DNA from: Nonlabens dokdonensis DSW-6
GTDB taxonomy: Bacteria > Bacteroidota > Bacteroidia > Flavobacteriales > Flavobacteriaceae
Assembly: GCF_000332115.1 (NCBI RefSeq)
Contig: NC_020156.1
Span: forward strand, 3,411,501 to 3,475,500
Length of the DNA: 64,000 nucleotides
Direction: 5' to 3'
Positions 42,505 to 51,233 of the stretch are shown piece after piece. The notes beneath the pieces were generated by a model, which saw nothing but the letters and a program-made list of their open reading frames with translations, made no database searches and was not told the DNA's origin. Every line of letters starts with the position of its first letter. The stretch's first letter is position 1. A program made the position numbers and the translations under genes.

Positions 42505-42598
42505 TATTTCTTTTTTTAAATATATAATTACCTTGAATGGTTTTGTCTAAATTTATGTAAAAAAGCATTTATTTAACAATGAGCCATATGATTATTCC

Positions 42599-42612
42599 GC
42601 TTTCGCGAAAGC
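42599..42612. repeat. GCTTTCGCGAAAGC palindrome, copy 9 (intergenic)
   Basis: The exact 14-bp core in the 248-bp gap between divergent genes (DoxX-like and histidine kinase). Nothing else is recognised in that gap. Confidence 0.95.
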
Positions 42613-42752
42613 ATCTATAAAATATAGAATCAGTTACAAATAATTATAAGAATCCTAAAATATCATTTCCTTGAGCCAGAGATTATAATTCTGGTAAATA
42701 ATAGTTATAAATCACCATAAATACTTTTTATTTGTACTCGTAAAACTAATTA

Positions 42753-43961
42753 ATGATTGCTCCTCCTACACCTGATAATGAGACTAAAAGACAAGCTGCT
42801 GTTGAAAAATACAAATTGCTTGACACCATGCCAGAGGAAAATTATGATAATATCACATCTATAATTTCAAGCATTTGTAATGCTCCTATCTCACTTATCA
42901 CTTTAATAGATAAGGATAGAAATTTCTTAAAATCTAGACATGGGATCGATATGTCAGAATCACCAAGGGAGTTGTCCTTTTGTGGTCATGCGATTGCCGG
43001 TGAAGAAGAAATAATGATAGTTAAGGACGCTCGTAAAGATGTAAGATTTAAAGGAAATCCATTGGTGACCGATTTTAAAGCAATATTCTATGCAGGTGTT
43101 CCCTTAGTGGATAGTAATGGTTATAAATTAGGTACTCTCTGTGTTTACGATCATGAACCTAGAGAATTAGATCAACACCAGATCAAGTCATTAAAAGCCA
43201 TGGCAAAACAAGTCATGTCCCTTTTTGAAGAACGATACAAAACTTTTGAGCTAGAAAAGCTTCAAATTAAGTTGCAGGATCGTAACAATGAATTAAAGGA
43301 TTTTGCCGGGATCGTATCACACGATTTAAAAGCACCGCTTTCTAACATTATTATGATCACTCAATTACTTAATGATGGTGATGAAAAATTATCTAAACAA
43401 GCCAAAGAATACCTAGGCTATTTAAAAGAAAGCTCTACAAGTATGAGCCGTTACATTGACGGTATGTTAATGTTTTATAGAAGTGATGAACTCGTTACAG
43501 ATGAATATGATAGCGTAAGCTATGTAGATTTAATTGAGGACGTTATTTCTATGACTGTTTTAGATGATAGCACAAAGATTCACTACATTCCTGAAAACGA
43601 TACTACGTTATTAACTAATGAGATAGCGTTAAAACAAATATTAATTAACCTTGTTACAAATGCTGTAAAATACGGTGATAAAGAACAAACAATTATAGAT
43701 ATCACACTTAAGGATCACCTGCATGAGTACGAAATTATCATAAAAGATAATGGTCGTGGGATTCCTACTGATAAAATAGACTCTGTATTTAAACTATTTT
43801 TTGTCGCTGCTGAAGAAGATAGACATGGAAAACAAGGTACAGGAATAGGTCTAGCAACAGTTTCAAGACTTTTAGAACATATGGATGGAACTATAAGTGT
43901 AAGCTCTGAAGTTGGTAAATGGACAGAATTTATAATTCACCTTCCTAAAAGAGAAATTTAA
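42753..43961 (+). CDS. GAF-domain sensor histidine kinase
   Basis: This 402-residue soluble kinase has a GAF domain at residues 20-160 (ISLITLIDKDRNFLKSRHGI, FCGHAIAGEE, GVPLVDSNGYKLGTLCV), a short coiled coil, the H-box GIVSHDLKAPLSNI with the phosphoryl-accepting His, and the ATPase domain (N-box ILINLVTNAVKYGD, G1 IIKDNGRGIP, G2 GTGIGLATVSRL). No membrane segment or response regulator is nearby, so it is an orphan cytoplasmic sensor. GAF domains of this kind often sense redox state, gas or light; the signal is unknown. Confidence 0.92.
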   Translation: MIAPPTPDNETKRQAAVEKYKLLDTMPEENYDNITSIISSICNAPISLITLIDKDRNFLKSRHGIDMSESPRELSFCGHAIAGEEEIMIVKDARKDVRFKGNPLVTDFKAIFYAGVPLVDSNGYKLGTLCVYDHEPRELDQHQIKSLKAMAKQVMSLFEERYKTFELEKLQIKLQDRNNELKDFAGIVSHDLKAPLSNIIMITQLLNDGDEKLSKQAKEYLGYLKESSTSMSRYIDGMLMFYRSDELVTDEYDSVSYVDLIEDVISMTVLDDSTKIHYIPENDTTLLTNEIALKQILINLVTNAVKYGDKEQTIIDITLKDHLHEYEIIIKDNGRGIPTDKIDSVFKLFFVAAEEDRHGKQGTGIGLATVSRLLEHMDGTISVSSEVGKWTEFIIHLPKREI

Positions 43962-43980
43962 TTGTAGAAAGCAAACAGAA

Positions 43981-44421
43981 CTACTTGCCTTTTACTTTAG
44001 TACCATCTTTACGATACATGACATCCATATTTTTACCTTTCTGTTTAAATTCAATATCATAAAATTCACCTAATGTAGCACTCATTACATGTTCTGCCTC
44101 GGTGATTTTTCGGTCAGGAAATTCTTTCTTGATTGCCTTTTGAATGGCTTTTGGAATTTCTTTATCTTTTATAGAATTCTCGGTCTCTCTCCAAGTACCA
44201 TCTTCATAAAAGTCTGCGCGGTACTTTTCTCCGTCTTTTTTAAAATGCGCTTCCCAGTAACCATGAGCATCTTGCTCAAAATCTGGATCGTGCTCATCAG
44301 GGTATTTTATAGCAAAAGCTTCTAAAACAGCTTTGGGAGCTTTACTATCATCATTTTTTTGACAACTCGCCGTTAAAGAAAGAAATAAGCATAGTATTAT
44401 AAAAGAAATATTGCGCATCAT
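43981..44421 (-). CDS. PepSY-like envelope lipoprotein
   Basis: This 146-residue protein has a lipoprotein-like leader (FIILCLFLSLTASCQKND) and two PepSY-like (BLIP fold) repeats. The first is AVLEAFAIKYPDEHDPDFEQ with GYWEAHFKKDGEKYRADF. The second is AIQKAIKKEFPDRKITEAE with FYDIEFKQKGKNMDVMYR. Such proteins are periplasmic or outer-membrane bound with no enzyme activity known. It faces the kinase gene tail to tail, 19 bases apart. Confidence 0.78.
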   Translation of the reverse strand: MMRNISFIILCLFLSLTASCQKNDDSKAPKAVLEAFAIKYPDEHDPDFEQDAHGYWEAHFKKDGEKYRADFYEDGTWRETENSIKDKEIPKAIQKAIKKEFPDRKITEAEHVMSATLGEFYDIEFKQKGKNMDVMYRKDGTKVKGK

Positions 44422-44503
44422 AAATTTTTAAGCAAATTACTTTTTTTAAAGGAAAAGTTATTTAATACTATACTAATCTTTGTAATCCTAATGTTAAAGC
44501 AAC

Positions 44504-46054
44504 CTACCAGCTAATAGGTTTATAGTCCTTCAAAAACTTACCACACCAGTGTTTACCAGTATTAATTCCATCAAATAGTGGATCCATCACACGAGCAGCA
44601 CCATCTACAATATCAAGTGGCGGCTGGAAATCATGAACGTCTTGTTTACGTTTAGAAAGTTCTATAGGATCTTCATCGGTTACCCAACCGGTATCAACTG
44701 CATTCATGTAAATACCATATTTAGCAAGAGTTCCTGCTGAGGTATGTGTTAGCATATTCAAGGCTGCTTTTGCCATATTAGTATGTGGATGACGGTCCTC
44801 TTTATGAAAAGTATGAAACTTCCCTTCCATCGCACTTACATTGATGATGTGTTTTTGACCTGTATTTTCTTTCTTCATTATTTCAGAAAGTCTATTGCAC
44901 AACACAAAAGGAGCTACAGAGTTAACAAGTTGCACCTCAATCATTTCGGTCGTTTCTATCTCTCCTAGTTTTAAACGCCAGCTATTTGTTTTTCTAAGGT
45001 CAACTTGTTGTAAATCGGCATCAAGTTCACCCTCTGGAAATACTTCTTGTGCGACTAGAGCTTTATCAAAACTATATGGAATTTGAGAAAGTTTTGCACT
45101 AGCGCGCAATCCAATGCCTGGCTCTGGACCATGCCAGGTAACTGGCATATTTTTATTAGGTGATGAACTAGGTGCTAAAAGTTGTAACTCTTTTAGGCAA
45201 TTGTAATGATCTGTGAGTGTTTCTTGGGCAAATTCTGGTAATTCTTCAAAGGAAAGCTCTTCATTAGGCATTAGATGAGCATAAAAACCAGAAGGCCTGC
45301 GTACTGTTTGTGCAGCATTATTGATTAAAATATCTAGTCGATCATATTTTTGCTCGATATAATTACAAAAAATCTCTACACTTGGTATGTGACGCAAGTC
45401 TAATCCATGAATGTGCAAATTGTGTCCCCATTCTTTAAAATCATCTTCTTGAGAAAAGCGCAACGCACTATCATGTGGAAAACGAGTAGTTGCAATTACT
45501 GTCGCGCCACCACGTAATAGCATTAAGGTAATGTGATATCCTATTTTCAAACGAGATCCTGTAATTACGGCCACCTGACCTTTAACATCGGCGTTTTGAA
45601 ATCGCTTTGCATAATTAAAATCACCACAATCCATACACATTTGATCATAAAAATGATGCAATTTGGTAAACATGGATTTACACACGTAGCAGTTCCTAGG
45701 AGTTGAAAGTTCGCCAGTTTCCTTTTGAGAAAGGTCTGCCGCAGCCAGTAATTTAGGAGCTTTAAAAACCACATCTTCACGAGCGCTTCTGATACCAGTT
45801 TCTTTGCGAGCATGTTTATCGCGTTCTATTTCTTTTCTTCTAGCTGCTTTTTTGGCGTCCTTTTTAGAACGCTTGTAATCTGCTTTTGAAGGTCGGGAAA
45901 GTTGTCCAGCTGCTTTTATTAAAGCAATGCGCTGCTTCTCTGGAAGATCAAAAATTTGCTTGGGATCTTCTATGAACTTTTGAAGTGTTGCGATACACGT
46001 ATCAACTTCAGTCATTGAAGAGTCGTTTGCAACAGCGTCATTTTGATCTTTCAT
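44504..46054 (-). CDS. SDR-family protein with N-terminal zinc ribbon, atypical active site
   Basis: This 516-residue protein is about twice the normal SDR size. Residues 1-110 are helical and basic. A zinc-ribbon-like CYVCKSMF / CMDCGDFNY follows near 125-155. The Rossmann SDR core has [20 protein letters not shown] and ILINNAAQT (NNAG box). The catalytic region keeps the Ser ([10 protein letters not shown]), but the expected YxxxK is TNMAK, lacking the tyrosine. A different reaction or a binding role is possible. I chose the ATG at 46054; 46063 is a TTG. It is monocistronic. Confidence 0.78.
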   Translation of the reverse strand: MKDQNDAVANDSSMTEVDTCIATLQKFIEDPKQIFDLPEKQRIALIKAAGQLSRPSKADYKRSKKDAKKAARRKEIERDKHARKETGIRSAREDVVFKAPKLLAAADLSQKETGELSTPRNCYVCKSMFTKLHHFYDQMCMDCGDFNYAKRFQNADVKGQVAVITGSRLKIGYHITLMLLRGGATVIATTRFPHDSALRFSQEDDFKEWGHNLHIHGLDLRHIPSVEIFCNYIEQKYDRLDILINNAAQTVRRPSGFYAHLMPNEELSFEELPEFAQETLTDHYNCLKELQLLAPSSSPNKNMPVTWHGPEPGIGLRASAKLSQIPYSFDKALVAQEVFPEGELDADLQQVDLRKTNSWRLKLGEIETTEMIEVQLVNSVAPFVLCNRLSEIMKKENTGQKHIINVSAMEGKFHTFHKEDRHPHTNMAKAALNMLTHTSAGTLAKYGIYMNAVDTGWVTDEDPIELSKRKQDVHDFQPPLDIVDGAARVMDPLFDGINTGKHWCGKFLKDYKPISW

Positions 46055-46142
46055 AGCTTCCAATTAAGGATGCAAATTTAATGCTAATACTATGATATTA
46101 AGAAATAATAAGTTCTAGAGTTATAGAGATAATTATAGTTAC

Positions 46143-46156
46143 GCTTTCGCGAAAGC
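46143..46156. repeat. GCTTTCGCGAAAGC palindrome, copy 10 (intergenic)
   Basis: The core extends to 16 bp (46142-46157). It lies between the SDR gene and the EamA transporter, just after the latter's stop codon. Confidence 0.95.
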
Positions 46157-46186
46157 GAGAATAAAACAATTCTTATCAAACTCAGA

Positions 46187-47107
46187 TTACCTTGGTTTTA
46201 GAGCAGGCTTCATATCATTTTTATCTCTTTTCCTGCTATTAATGAAGTATACACCTGTAAGCATCACTGCGGCAGCAATAATGGATTGAGTCGTGACTTC
46301 TTCATCCAGAAAATACCATCCTAAAAGTAAAGCGATCACTGGATTCACATAAGATGATGTGGCGACCTTTTCTGTAGAAATATTCTTAAGCAAGAAGTTG
46401 AAAGCTGTAAAAGCAGCAATTCCACCGAAAATAATCAAACAAATCATAGCGATATAAGTTGATGAGCTCCAATTCAATGGCGATTTCCATTCTTCACCAA
46501 AAAGCGAACTTCCTAAAGCGAGTAACAAACTGGCAGTAAGCATTTGATAACCTGTTGAGACGAAGAAATTCTTAGGAACGTCGGCTTTTGCAACATATAA
46601 GCTGCCCGTACTCCAACTTAAAATACAGGTAAGTATCATTATGATTCCCAAAACCATATTTTCTTGAGTGGTAATTTCCTTCTGACTTACGAGAATATAC
46701 ATTCCAGTCAACCCTAAAACTACTCCTACAACAGACTTCCATTGCAAAGCTTTACGCTGCACCAGCCTCATGAGTAATAAAATAAATAAAGGTTGTAAAG
46801 CGGCAAGCAACGCTGCAAAGCCCGTATCAACATATTTTAATGCCCATACCATTACCCCATTTCCATAAGCTAAAAACAAAAAACCTACGATTATCGAGTT
46901 AAAGAGTTGTTTTCTAGTTACTCGCAAACTGTAGCCTAATAATCTAGCCATTATAAAAATTATGGTCCCAGCAGATGCAAAACGCACACTTGGCATCATT
47001 AATGGTGGTAATTCTTGAACAGCCATTTTATTCCACAAAAAGGTAGAACCCCAAAAAACGTAGGTAGCAAAAAATGCCAAAATGATTAAAATTGTCTTTC
47101 TATTCAT
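46187..47107 (-). CDS. EamA-family transporter
   Basis: This 306-residue inner-membrane protein has ten predicted helices and the two EamA (DMT) repeats. The first starts ILAFFATYVFWGSTFLWNKM and the second is near ILTCILSWSTGSLYVAKADV. VATSSYVNPVIALLLGWYFL is the conserved late motif. The family exports or takes up amino acids, purines or other metabolites; the substrate here is unknown. It stands alone, 80 bases from the IS element's left end. Confidence 0.87.
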   Translation of the reverse strand: MNRKTILIILAFFATYVFWGSTFLWNKMAVQELPPLMMPSVRFASAGTIIFIMARLLGYSLRVTRKQLFNSIIVGFLFLAYGNGVMVWALKYVDTGFAALLAALQPLFILLLMRLVQRKALQWKSVVGVVLGLTGMYILVSQKEITTQENMVLGIIMILTCILSWSTGSLYVAKADVPKNFFVSTGYQMLTASLLLALGSSLFGEEWKSPLNWSSSTYIAMICLIIFGGIAAFTAFNFLLKNISTEKVATSSYVNPVIALLLGWYFLDEEVTTQSIIAAAVMLTGVYFINSRKRDKNDMKPALKPR

Positions 47108-47190
47108 GGGTGCAAAGCTAGTCCAATAAAGAATTGAAAAAAGTACAAAGTAAAACTATGTCACAAGAAACTAAGCATAAAAAAAAGAAG

Positions 47191-47219
47191 CTGTCTCATT
47201 AATTTGAGGCAGTTTTTTT
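47191..47219 (+). terminator. Inward-facing hairpin/terminator at the IS left end
   Basis: CTGTCTCA and TGAGGCAG pair (with one G-T) around a 6-base loop, followed by seven T residues. It would stop transcripts entering the element from the left. Confidence 0.65.
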
Positions 47220-47277
47220 GTTTTCTACTTTGATAAATTGATGTTTATTCGTATCTTATTGATTGATAATCAGATAT

Positions 47278-48819
47278 ATGAATACTAATTTCAAAGACTA
47301 TAATCAGCAGCAAAACTGGCTTTTTCCACCTAGTATTGAAGAGCTTATTCCAGAAGATCATCCAGTGCGTGTAGTTAATGGCGTGGTAGAACAGTTAGAC
47401 CTAAATTTATTGATATCAGAATATAGTAAAGATGGTCAACCAAGTTACCATCCCAAGATGATGCTTAAAATTATGGTTTATGCCTATATGGATAATACCT
47501 ACTCCAGTCGTAAGATTGAGAAAGCCATGGGTGAGAATATTAACTATATGTGGTTGAGTGGAAAGCAAGTTGCTGACCACAATACTATAGCTAGGTTTAG
47601 AAGTAAGAAACTAAAAACCATATTTAAAGATATCTTTAAGCAGGTAGTCTTACTGCTTGCTGATGAAGGTCTGGTTACTTTAAAAGAGGTCTTTACTGAT
47701 GGAACTAAGATAGAGTCTGTGGCTGGTCGCTATACCTTTGTATGGGGTAATGCTATAAAGACTAGAAAGAAAAAAATGGTTGAGCAGTTAGAACAGATGT
47801 GGCAATATGCACAAAGCATCGCAGATGATGAAGATAAAGATCCCACACCACCAGACTTCAAAGAAATAGACCAAGACAAGGTAAAGCAAACGGCAAAGAA
47901 GATTAATAAAATCTTATCTAACAACCCAAAGGCTGGTAGCAAGCAAAAAGCTAAACTACGTTACATTGAAAAGAACTTTGCTAGCAATCTAGAGAAGTAT
48001 GAGCAACAAGAAAAAATACTTGCCAAACGCAATAGTTACAGTAAGACCGATCCTGACGCTACCTTTATGCGCATGAAAGAAGACCACATGAAAAATGGTC
48101 AACTCAAACCAGGTTATAATGTTCAAATAAGTTCAGAATCACAATTTGTAATCCATTACTCCTTACATCAACAAACTACGGATTATCATACCCTAAAACC
48201 CCATTTACAGACTTACCAATACCTTTATGAATCCATGCCTGATCGAGTTGTCGCAGATGCTGGTTATGGAAGTGAAGAAAACTATGAATACTTAGAAGAT
48301 AATAATGTTGAAGCCTATGTGAAGTATAACACCTTTGACAAAGAACATAAAAACTATAAGACCAAGAAAAAGGCTAGCGGAAAAGATGATTTTCATAGAG
48401 ATAGCCTACACTATAATGAAAAGGGAGATTATTATGTATGCCCTATGGGACAACGCATGGAAAAACAAAACGATAAAAAACAGAGAACTAAATCTGGATA
48501 TCTTCAATACACCAGTGTCTATCAAGCACAAAACTGTAATGGTTGCCCATTAAGAAGCTTATGCCATAAATCTGCTAACCATAGAACTATACAGCGCAAT
48601 CATAAATTAGAGCGTCATAAAGAAATAGCTAGGCAGCGACTTAATACTGAGTTAGGAGAACAAAAAAGAATACAGCGCACCGCTGATGTAGAACCAGTTT
48701 TTGCTCACATTAAATCTAACCGTAACTTTGAAAGATTTACTCATAAAGGCATCCAAAAAGCTGAATTAGAGTTCGGATTACATGCTTTAGCTCATAACCT
48801 TAAGAAGAAAGTGGCATAG
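47278..48819 (+). CDS. IS1182-family transposase
   Basis: This 513-residue DDE transposase has the N-terminal DUF772 domain (NWLFPPSIEELIPEDHPVRV, YSSRKIEKAMGENINYMWLS). Catalytic acids lie in EVFTDGTKIESVAG (first D), DRVVADAGYGSEENYEY (second D) and ADVEPVFAHIKSNRNFERF (E). A cysteine-rich patch (CPMGQRM, CNGCPLRSLCHKS) is typical of the family. It starts at the ATG 47278 in preference to the TTG at 47263. It looks complete and may be active. Confidence 0.93.
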   Translation: MNTNFKDYNQQQNWLFPPSIEELIPEDHPVRVVNGVVEQLDLNLLISEYSKDGQPSYHPKMMLKIMVYAYMDNTYSSRKIEKAMGENINYMWLSGKQVADHNTIARFRSKKLKTIFKDIFKQVVLLLADEGLVTLKEVFTDGTKIESVAGRYTFVWGNAIKTRKKKMVEQLEQMWQYAQSIADDEDKDPTPPDFKEIDQDKVKQTAKKINKILSNNPKAGSKQKAKLRYIEKNFASNLEKYEQQEKILAKRNSYSKTDPDATFMRMKEDHMKNGQLKPGYNVQISSESQFVIHYSLHQQTTDYHTLKPHLQTYQYLYESMPDRVVADAGYGSEENYEYLEDNNVEAYVKYNTFDKEHKNYKTKKKASGKDDFHRDSLHYNEKGDYYVCPMGQRMEKQNDKKQRTKSGYLQYTSVYQAQNCNGCPLRSLCHKSANHRTIQRNHKLERHKEIARQRLNTELGEQKRIQRTADVEPVFAHIKSNRNFERFTHKGIQKAELEFGLHALAHNLKKKVA

Positions 48820-48885
48820 ACAAGTCTAATCTTATTCGTCCTTATTTAAAATCAAACAAATCTTGAAACAAAATTTACAAATCTT

Positions 48886-48916
48886 AAAAACCGCCTCATT
48901 AATCTAAATGAGACGG
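48886..48916 (-). terminator. Inward-facing hairpin/terminator at the IS right end
   Basis: CCGCCTCATT and AATGAGACGG pair with one mismatch. On the minus strand the stem is followed by five T residues, so it would block transcripts entering from the right, including read-through from the cold-shock gene. Confidence 0.6.
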
Positions 48917-48947
48917 CTTCCTTGTACTAATAAATTAAAGAATCGAA

Positions 48948-49142
48948 TTAGTCGATTACTCTAACATTAACGGCGTTTAAGCCTTTCTTTCCTTCTTTAA
49001 GTTCAAATTCAACTTTGTCACCTTCACGGATCTCGTCGATTAAACCTGTTACGTGTGCAAAATGTTCCTGACCTGATCCTTCTTCTGTGATAAATCCAAA
49101 TCCTTTTGCGTCATTGAAAAATTTTACTGTACCTGTACTCAT
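48948..49142 (-). CDS. Cold-shock protein (CspA family)
   Basis: This 64-residue OB-fold protein begins STGTVKFFNDAKGFGFITEE, with the RNP1 motif KGFGFIT; the RNP2 region reads EHFAHVTGL (VFVH-like in E. coli). It binds single-stranded RNA and DNA and melts mRNA structure in the cold. It is monocistronic. A sigma-54-like site lies about 40 bases upstream. The IS right end is 27 bases after its stop. Confidence 0.93.
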   Translation of the reverse strand: MSTGTVKFFNDAKGFGFITEEGSGQEHFAHVTGLIDEIREGDKVEFELKEGKKGLNAVNVRVID

Positions 49143-49435
49143 TTGTAATAATTTAAATTAATAATACTTCTTATTTAGCTTCAAAAGCCGTGCCACAAGA
49201 GTATTCACCATGACTAAGCTCGTTATAACTAGAAAAATGATAAAAATTAAATAAGAAATCCTACTAATCTTTATGATCATATACTCCAATCACATTGCAA
49301 AACTAATCTTTTTATTTGATCTGCAATAACTTTTCCTCAAAATACCTTGATAATTTTCAATTTAGTAACACTTAAGTGGTTAAACTACTGTTTACTAAAC
49401 ATTTGAACTAGAGATAATCAAGAGTAATTTGATTT
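49143..49435. other. Intergenic region upstream of the cold-shock gene
   Basis: This 293-bp gap contains the promoter candidate at 49180-49195 on the minus strand and no supportable ORF or repeat. A long cold-shock leader or small RNA cannot be excluded. Confidence 0.4.
49180..49195 (-). promoter_or_regulatory. Sigma-54-like promoter candidate for the cold-shock gene
   Basis: On the minus strand the sequence TGGCACGGCTTTTGAA matches the -24 element TGGCACG, with TTGA at the -12 position and 12-base GG-to-GA spacing. The predicted start near 49170 would give a leader of about 28 bases. The -12 GC is replaced by GA. Confidence 0.45.
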
Positions 49436-49885
49436 CTAAGCTTCTTGTAAATCTTTCTTTGATTTACGGTACAAATAGCTGGTAAAAATGTTACGCTTTG
49501 CAAAACGGTAACGATTATCGGCATTTATAAGCTTTTTGAAAATCTTTACGTCCACACCAAAATATTCATAAGTCTTTCCATCAGTAAAGGTTACTTCTAG
49601 AACGCGTCCTTTATGATCAAAATCTTGGAATCCTGTGTTTGTAATCGTTTCTGTGTACTCGTCTAGTTGCGCCTCTTTAGTTTCTGGCGCGATACTTACA
49701 AGAAAATGATAACCATCTATAATCTGACGGCTCATTACTTCTGCTTCTTCTTTTTTAGGATCTCCATCTTGAAATTTATCAGGATGCCATTCTTTAACAA
49801 GATTGCGGTAACTTTTCTTTAATTCTTTAAGGTTGATGTCTTTCTCTACGTTAAACATCTTTTTGTACTGATTAATACGCTTCAT
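49436..49885 (-). CDS. J-domain protein with C-terminal KTSC domain
   Basis: This 149-residue protein joins a J domain (residues 8-70; YRNLVKEWHPDKFQDG with the HPD motif that stimulates DnaK) to a KTSC domain (residues 85-145; LEVTFTDGKTYEYFGVDVKI, NADNRYRFAKRNI). KTSC modules occur beside RNA-related enzymes, including a fusion to lysyl-tRNA synthetase, and their role is unclear. The combination suggests directing DnaK to a specific RNA-protein client (inference). It is monocistronic. Confidence 0.85.
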   Translation of the reverse strand: MKRINQYKKMFNVEKDINLKELKKSYRNLVKEWHPDKFQDGDPKKEEAEVMSRQIIDGYHFLVSIAPETKEAQLDEYTETITNTGFQDFDHKGRVLEVTFTDGKTYEYFGVDVKIFKKLINADNRYRFAKRNIFTSYLYRKSKKDLQEA

Positions 49886-49954
49886 GTGCTCCTCTTTTTA
49901 AGGCGGCGCAAAAGTACATCTTTAATAATCATGTGTACGTTAAAATTTACAAGT

Positions 49955-50986
49955 CTATTTAACTGATTTCAAACTTTCTGGATGAATCTGTTTTTGAGAT
50001 GGTTTTACAACAAAAGGAGTGAACCAGTCCCAAGTAAAACCTATCGTGAATCGAGGGAAACTATCTAAAAATCTATAATTATAATCATCTCGACCAAAAG
50101 AAAATTGAGCCATAATACCCAAATCATTATCACGAGGATACAAAATAGCACTTGTAACAGATCTATAAGGATCACTAGATGGATGCGACCCTAAAGTAAC
50201 ATTTAACTGCTGACTTATGGTGTAACGCATTTTTTTAAGATGAGATGTAAATTCATAACCTAACTCAAACTGATGACGTCCATAGATATCTATATCTCGA
50301 GGGTTATATCCTCCAAAATCAGCTACTCCAATAAACTTATTATGATATAACTGATATGTAGTGGTAAACGAATGTATTTTTTGAGGTACATTTTGATCAT
50401 TAAACGTATTGATCCTATAATTAAGGCTTAACCTTGTTAAGTTAGTAGAAAAATTACCAGTACTTCTATTCAGTAAGGCAGCTAGATCAGTATTATCAGT
50501 AAAGCTGTCATATATAGCTATGCTTTCTTCAGAATTATCTTCAAACTCAGTACTAAAAGCACTTCCAGCTTGTCCATTGCTGTAATGACCAGATTCAATT
50601 CCAGCAGTAAAAAAATTATCCTCATTAGTTTTAAAAATCTTCTGCCATCCTATTAGGATTTTATAAGATGGTGTTTTCACAGGTTTAGATTCTTCATCAT
50701 AAATTCTAAATTGGGGTTGAAAAGAAAAATAAACCGCGTCACCAGTAGTAATTGTATCTCTATTTAAGGCTTGACGCATGTCATTATATAGTCCATAATA
50801 AACCACAGGACTTGCTTCAATCAATATTTGCTCATATTGGTTATTTCCCAATCCTACAGATACATCTGGTCGTACTGAAATAGGATAATAATCCTTAAAG
50901 CCGCCACGAGTTTCGTTTTGACCAGCTGAATGATTGCAAGTAACAATTGTGATAAGAAGAAAAATAAAAAGTAATTTTCTATGCAT
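49955..50986 (-). CDS. Outer-membrane beta-barrel protein, phospholipase A1-like
   Basis: This 343-residue protein has a signal peptide (LLFIFLLITIVTCNHSAGQ) and a barrel-like body with many alternating aromatic strands. FFTAGIESGHYSNGQAGSAF loosely resembles the OMPLA motif (H-x-S-N-G), with Ser in YSNG. Strands such as FPRFTIGFTWDWFTPF close the barrel. OMPLA hydrolyses outer-membrane phospholipids when the membrane is disturbed. The catalytic His and Asn are not in perfect register, so the activity is tentative. It could be a related barrel without catalysis. Confidence 0.6.
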   Translation of the reverse strand: MHRKLLFIFLLITIVTCNHSAGQNETRGGFKDYYPISVRPDVSVGLGNNQYEQILIEASPVVYYGLYNDMRQALNRDTITTGDAVYFSFQPQFRIYDEESKPVKTPSYKILIGWQKIFKTNEDNFFTAGIESGHYSNGQAGSAFSTEFEDNSEESIAIYDSFTDNTDLAALLNRSTGNFSTNLTRLSLNYRINTFNDQNVPQKIHSFTTTYQLYHNKFIGVADFGGYNPRDIDIYGRHQFELGYEFTSHLKKMRYTISQQLNVTLGSHPSSDPYRSVTSAILYPRDNDLGIMAQFSFGRDDYNYRFLDSFPRFTIGFTWDWFTPFVVKPSQKQIHPESLKSVK

Positions 50987-51061
50987 ACATAAAATTATTA
51001 AAATTTAGAATAGGTAAGTGATAACTAAAATGGAAGATAGAATTAAATTGAAATAGAATCC

Positions 51062-51075
51062 GCTTTCGCGAAAGC
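51062..51075. repeat. GCTTTCGCGAAAGC palindrome, copy 11 (intergenic)
   Basis: The core extends to 16 bp (51061-51076), in the 247-bp gap upstream of the barrel protein. Nothing else is recognised there. Confidence 0.95.
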
Positions 51076-51233
51076 GAATCAATAATATCTCAATAACCAC
51101 TAAAGTATAATGAATAGCAATGCGTGATTATGAAATCAACCACTATTAATTGTCACAAAACTAATATAATAGCTAGCTTTAACCGTTAAAACGATCATAA
51201 GCGCGTTTATTAATCTGCAAATAAGATGATTGT

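Larger units (their letters stand above)
47187..48920 (+). mobile_element. IS1182-family insertion sequence
   Basis: This 1.73-kb element has matching ends. GAAGCTGTCTCATT at the left corresponds to the reverse complement of AATGAGACGGCTTC at the right, and both ends continue into a second short shared block (TGAGGCAGTTTTT against TGAGGCGGTTTTT). At each end the two blocks fold into a hairpin whose T tract points inward. No convincing target duplication is visible. One intact transposase gene fills the interior. It sits between EamA and the cold-shock gene and interrupts nothing obvious. Confidence 0.85.
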
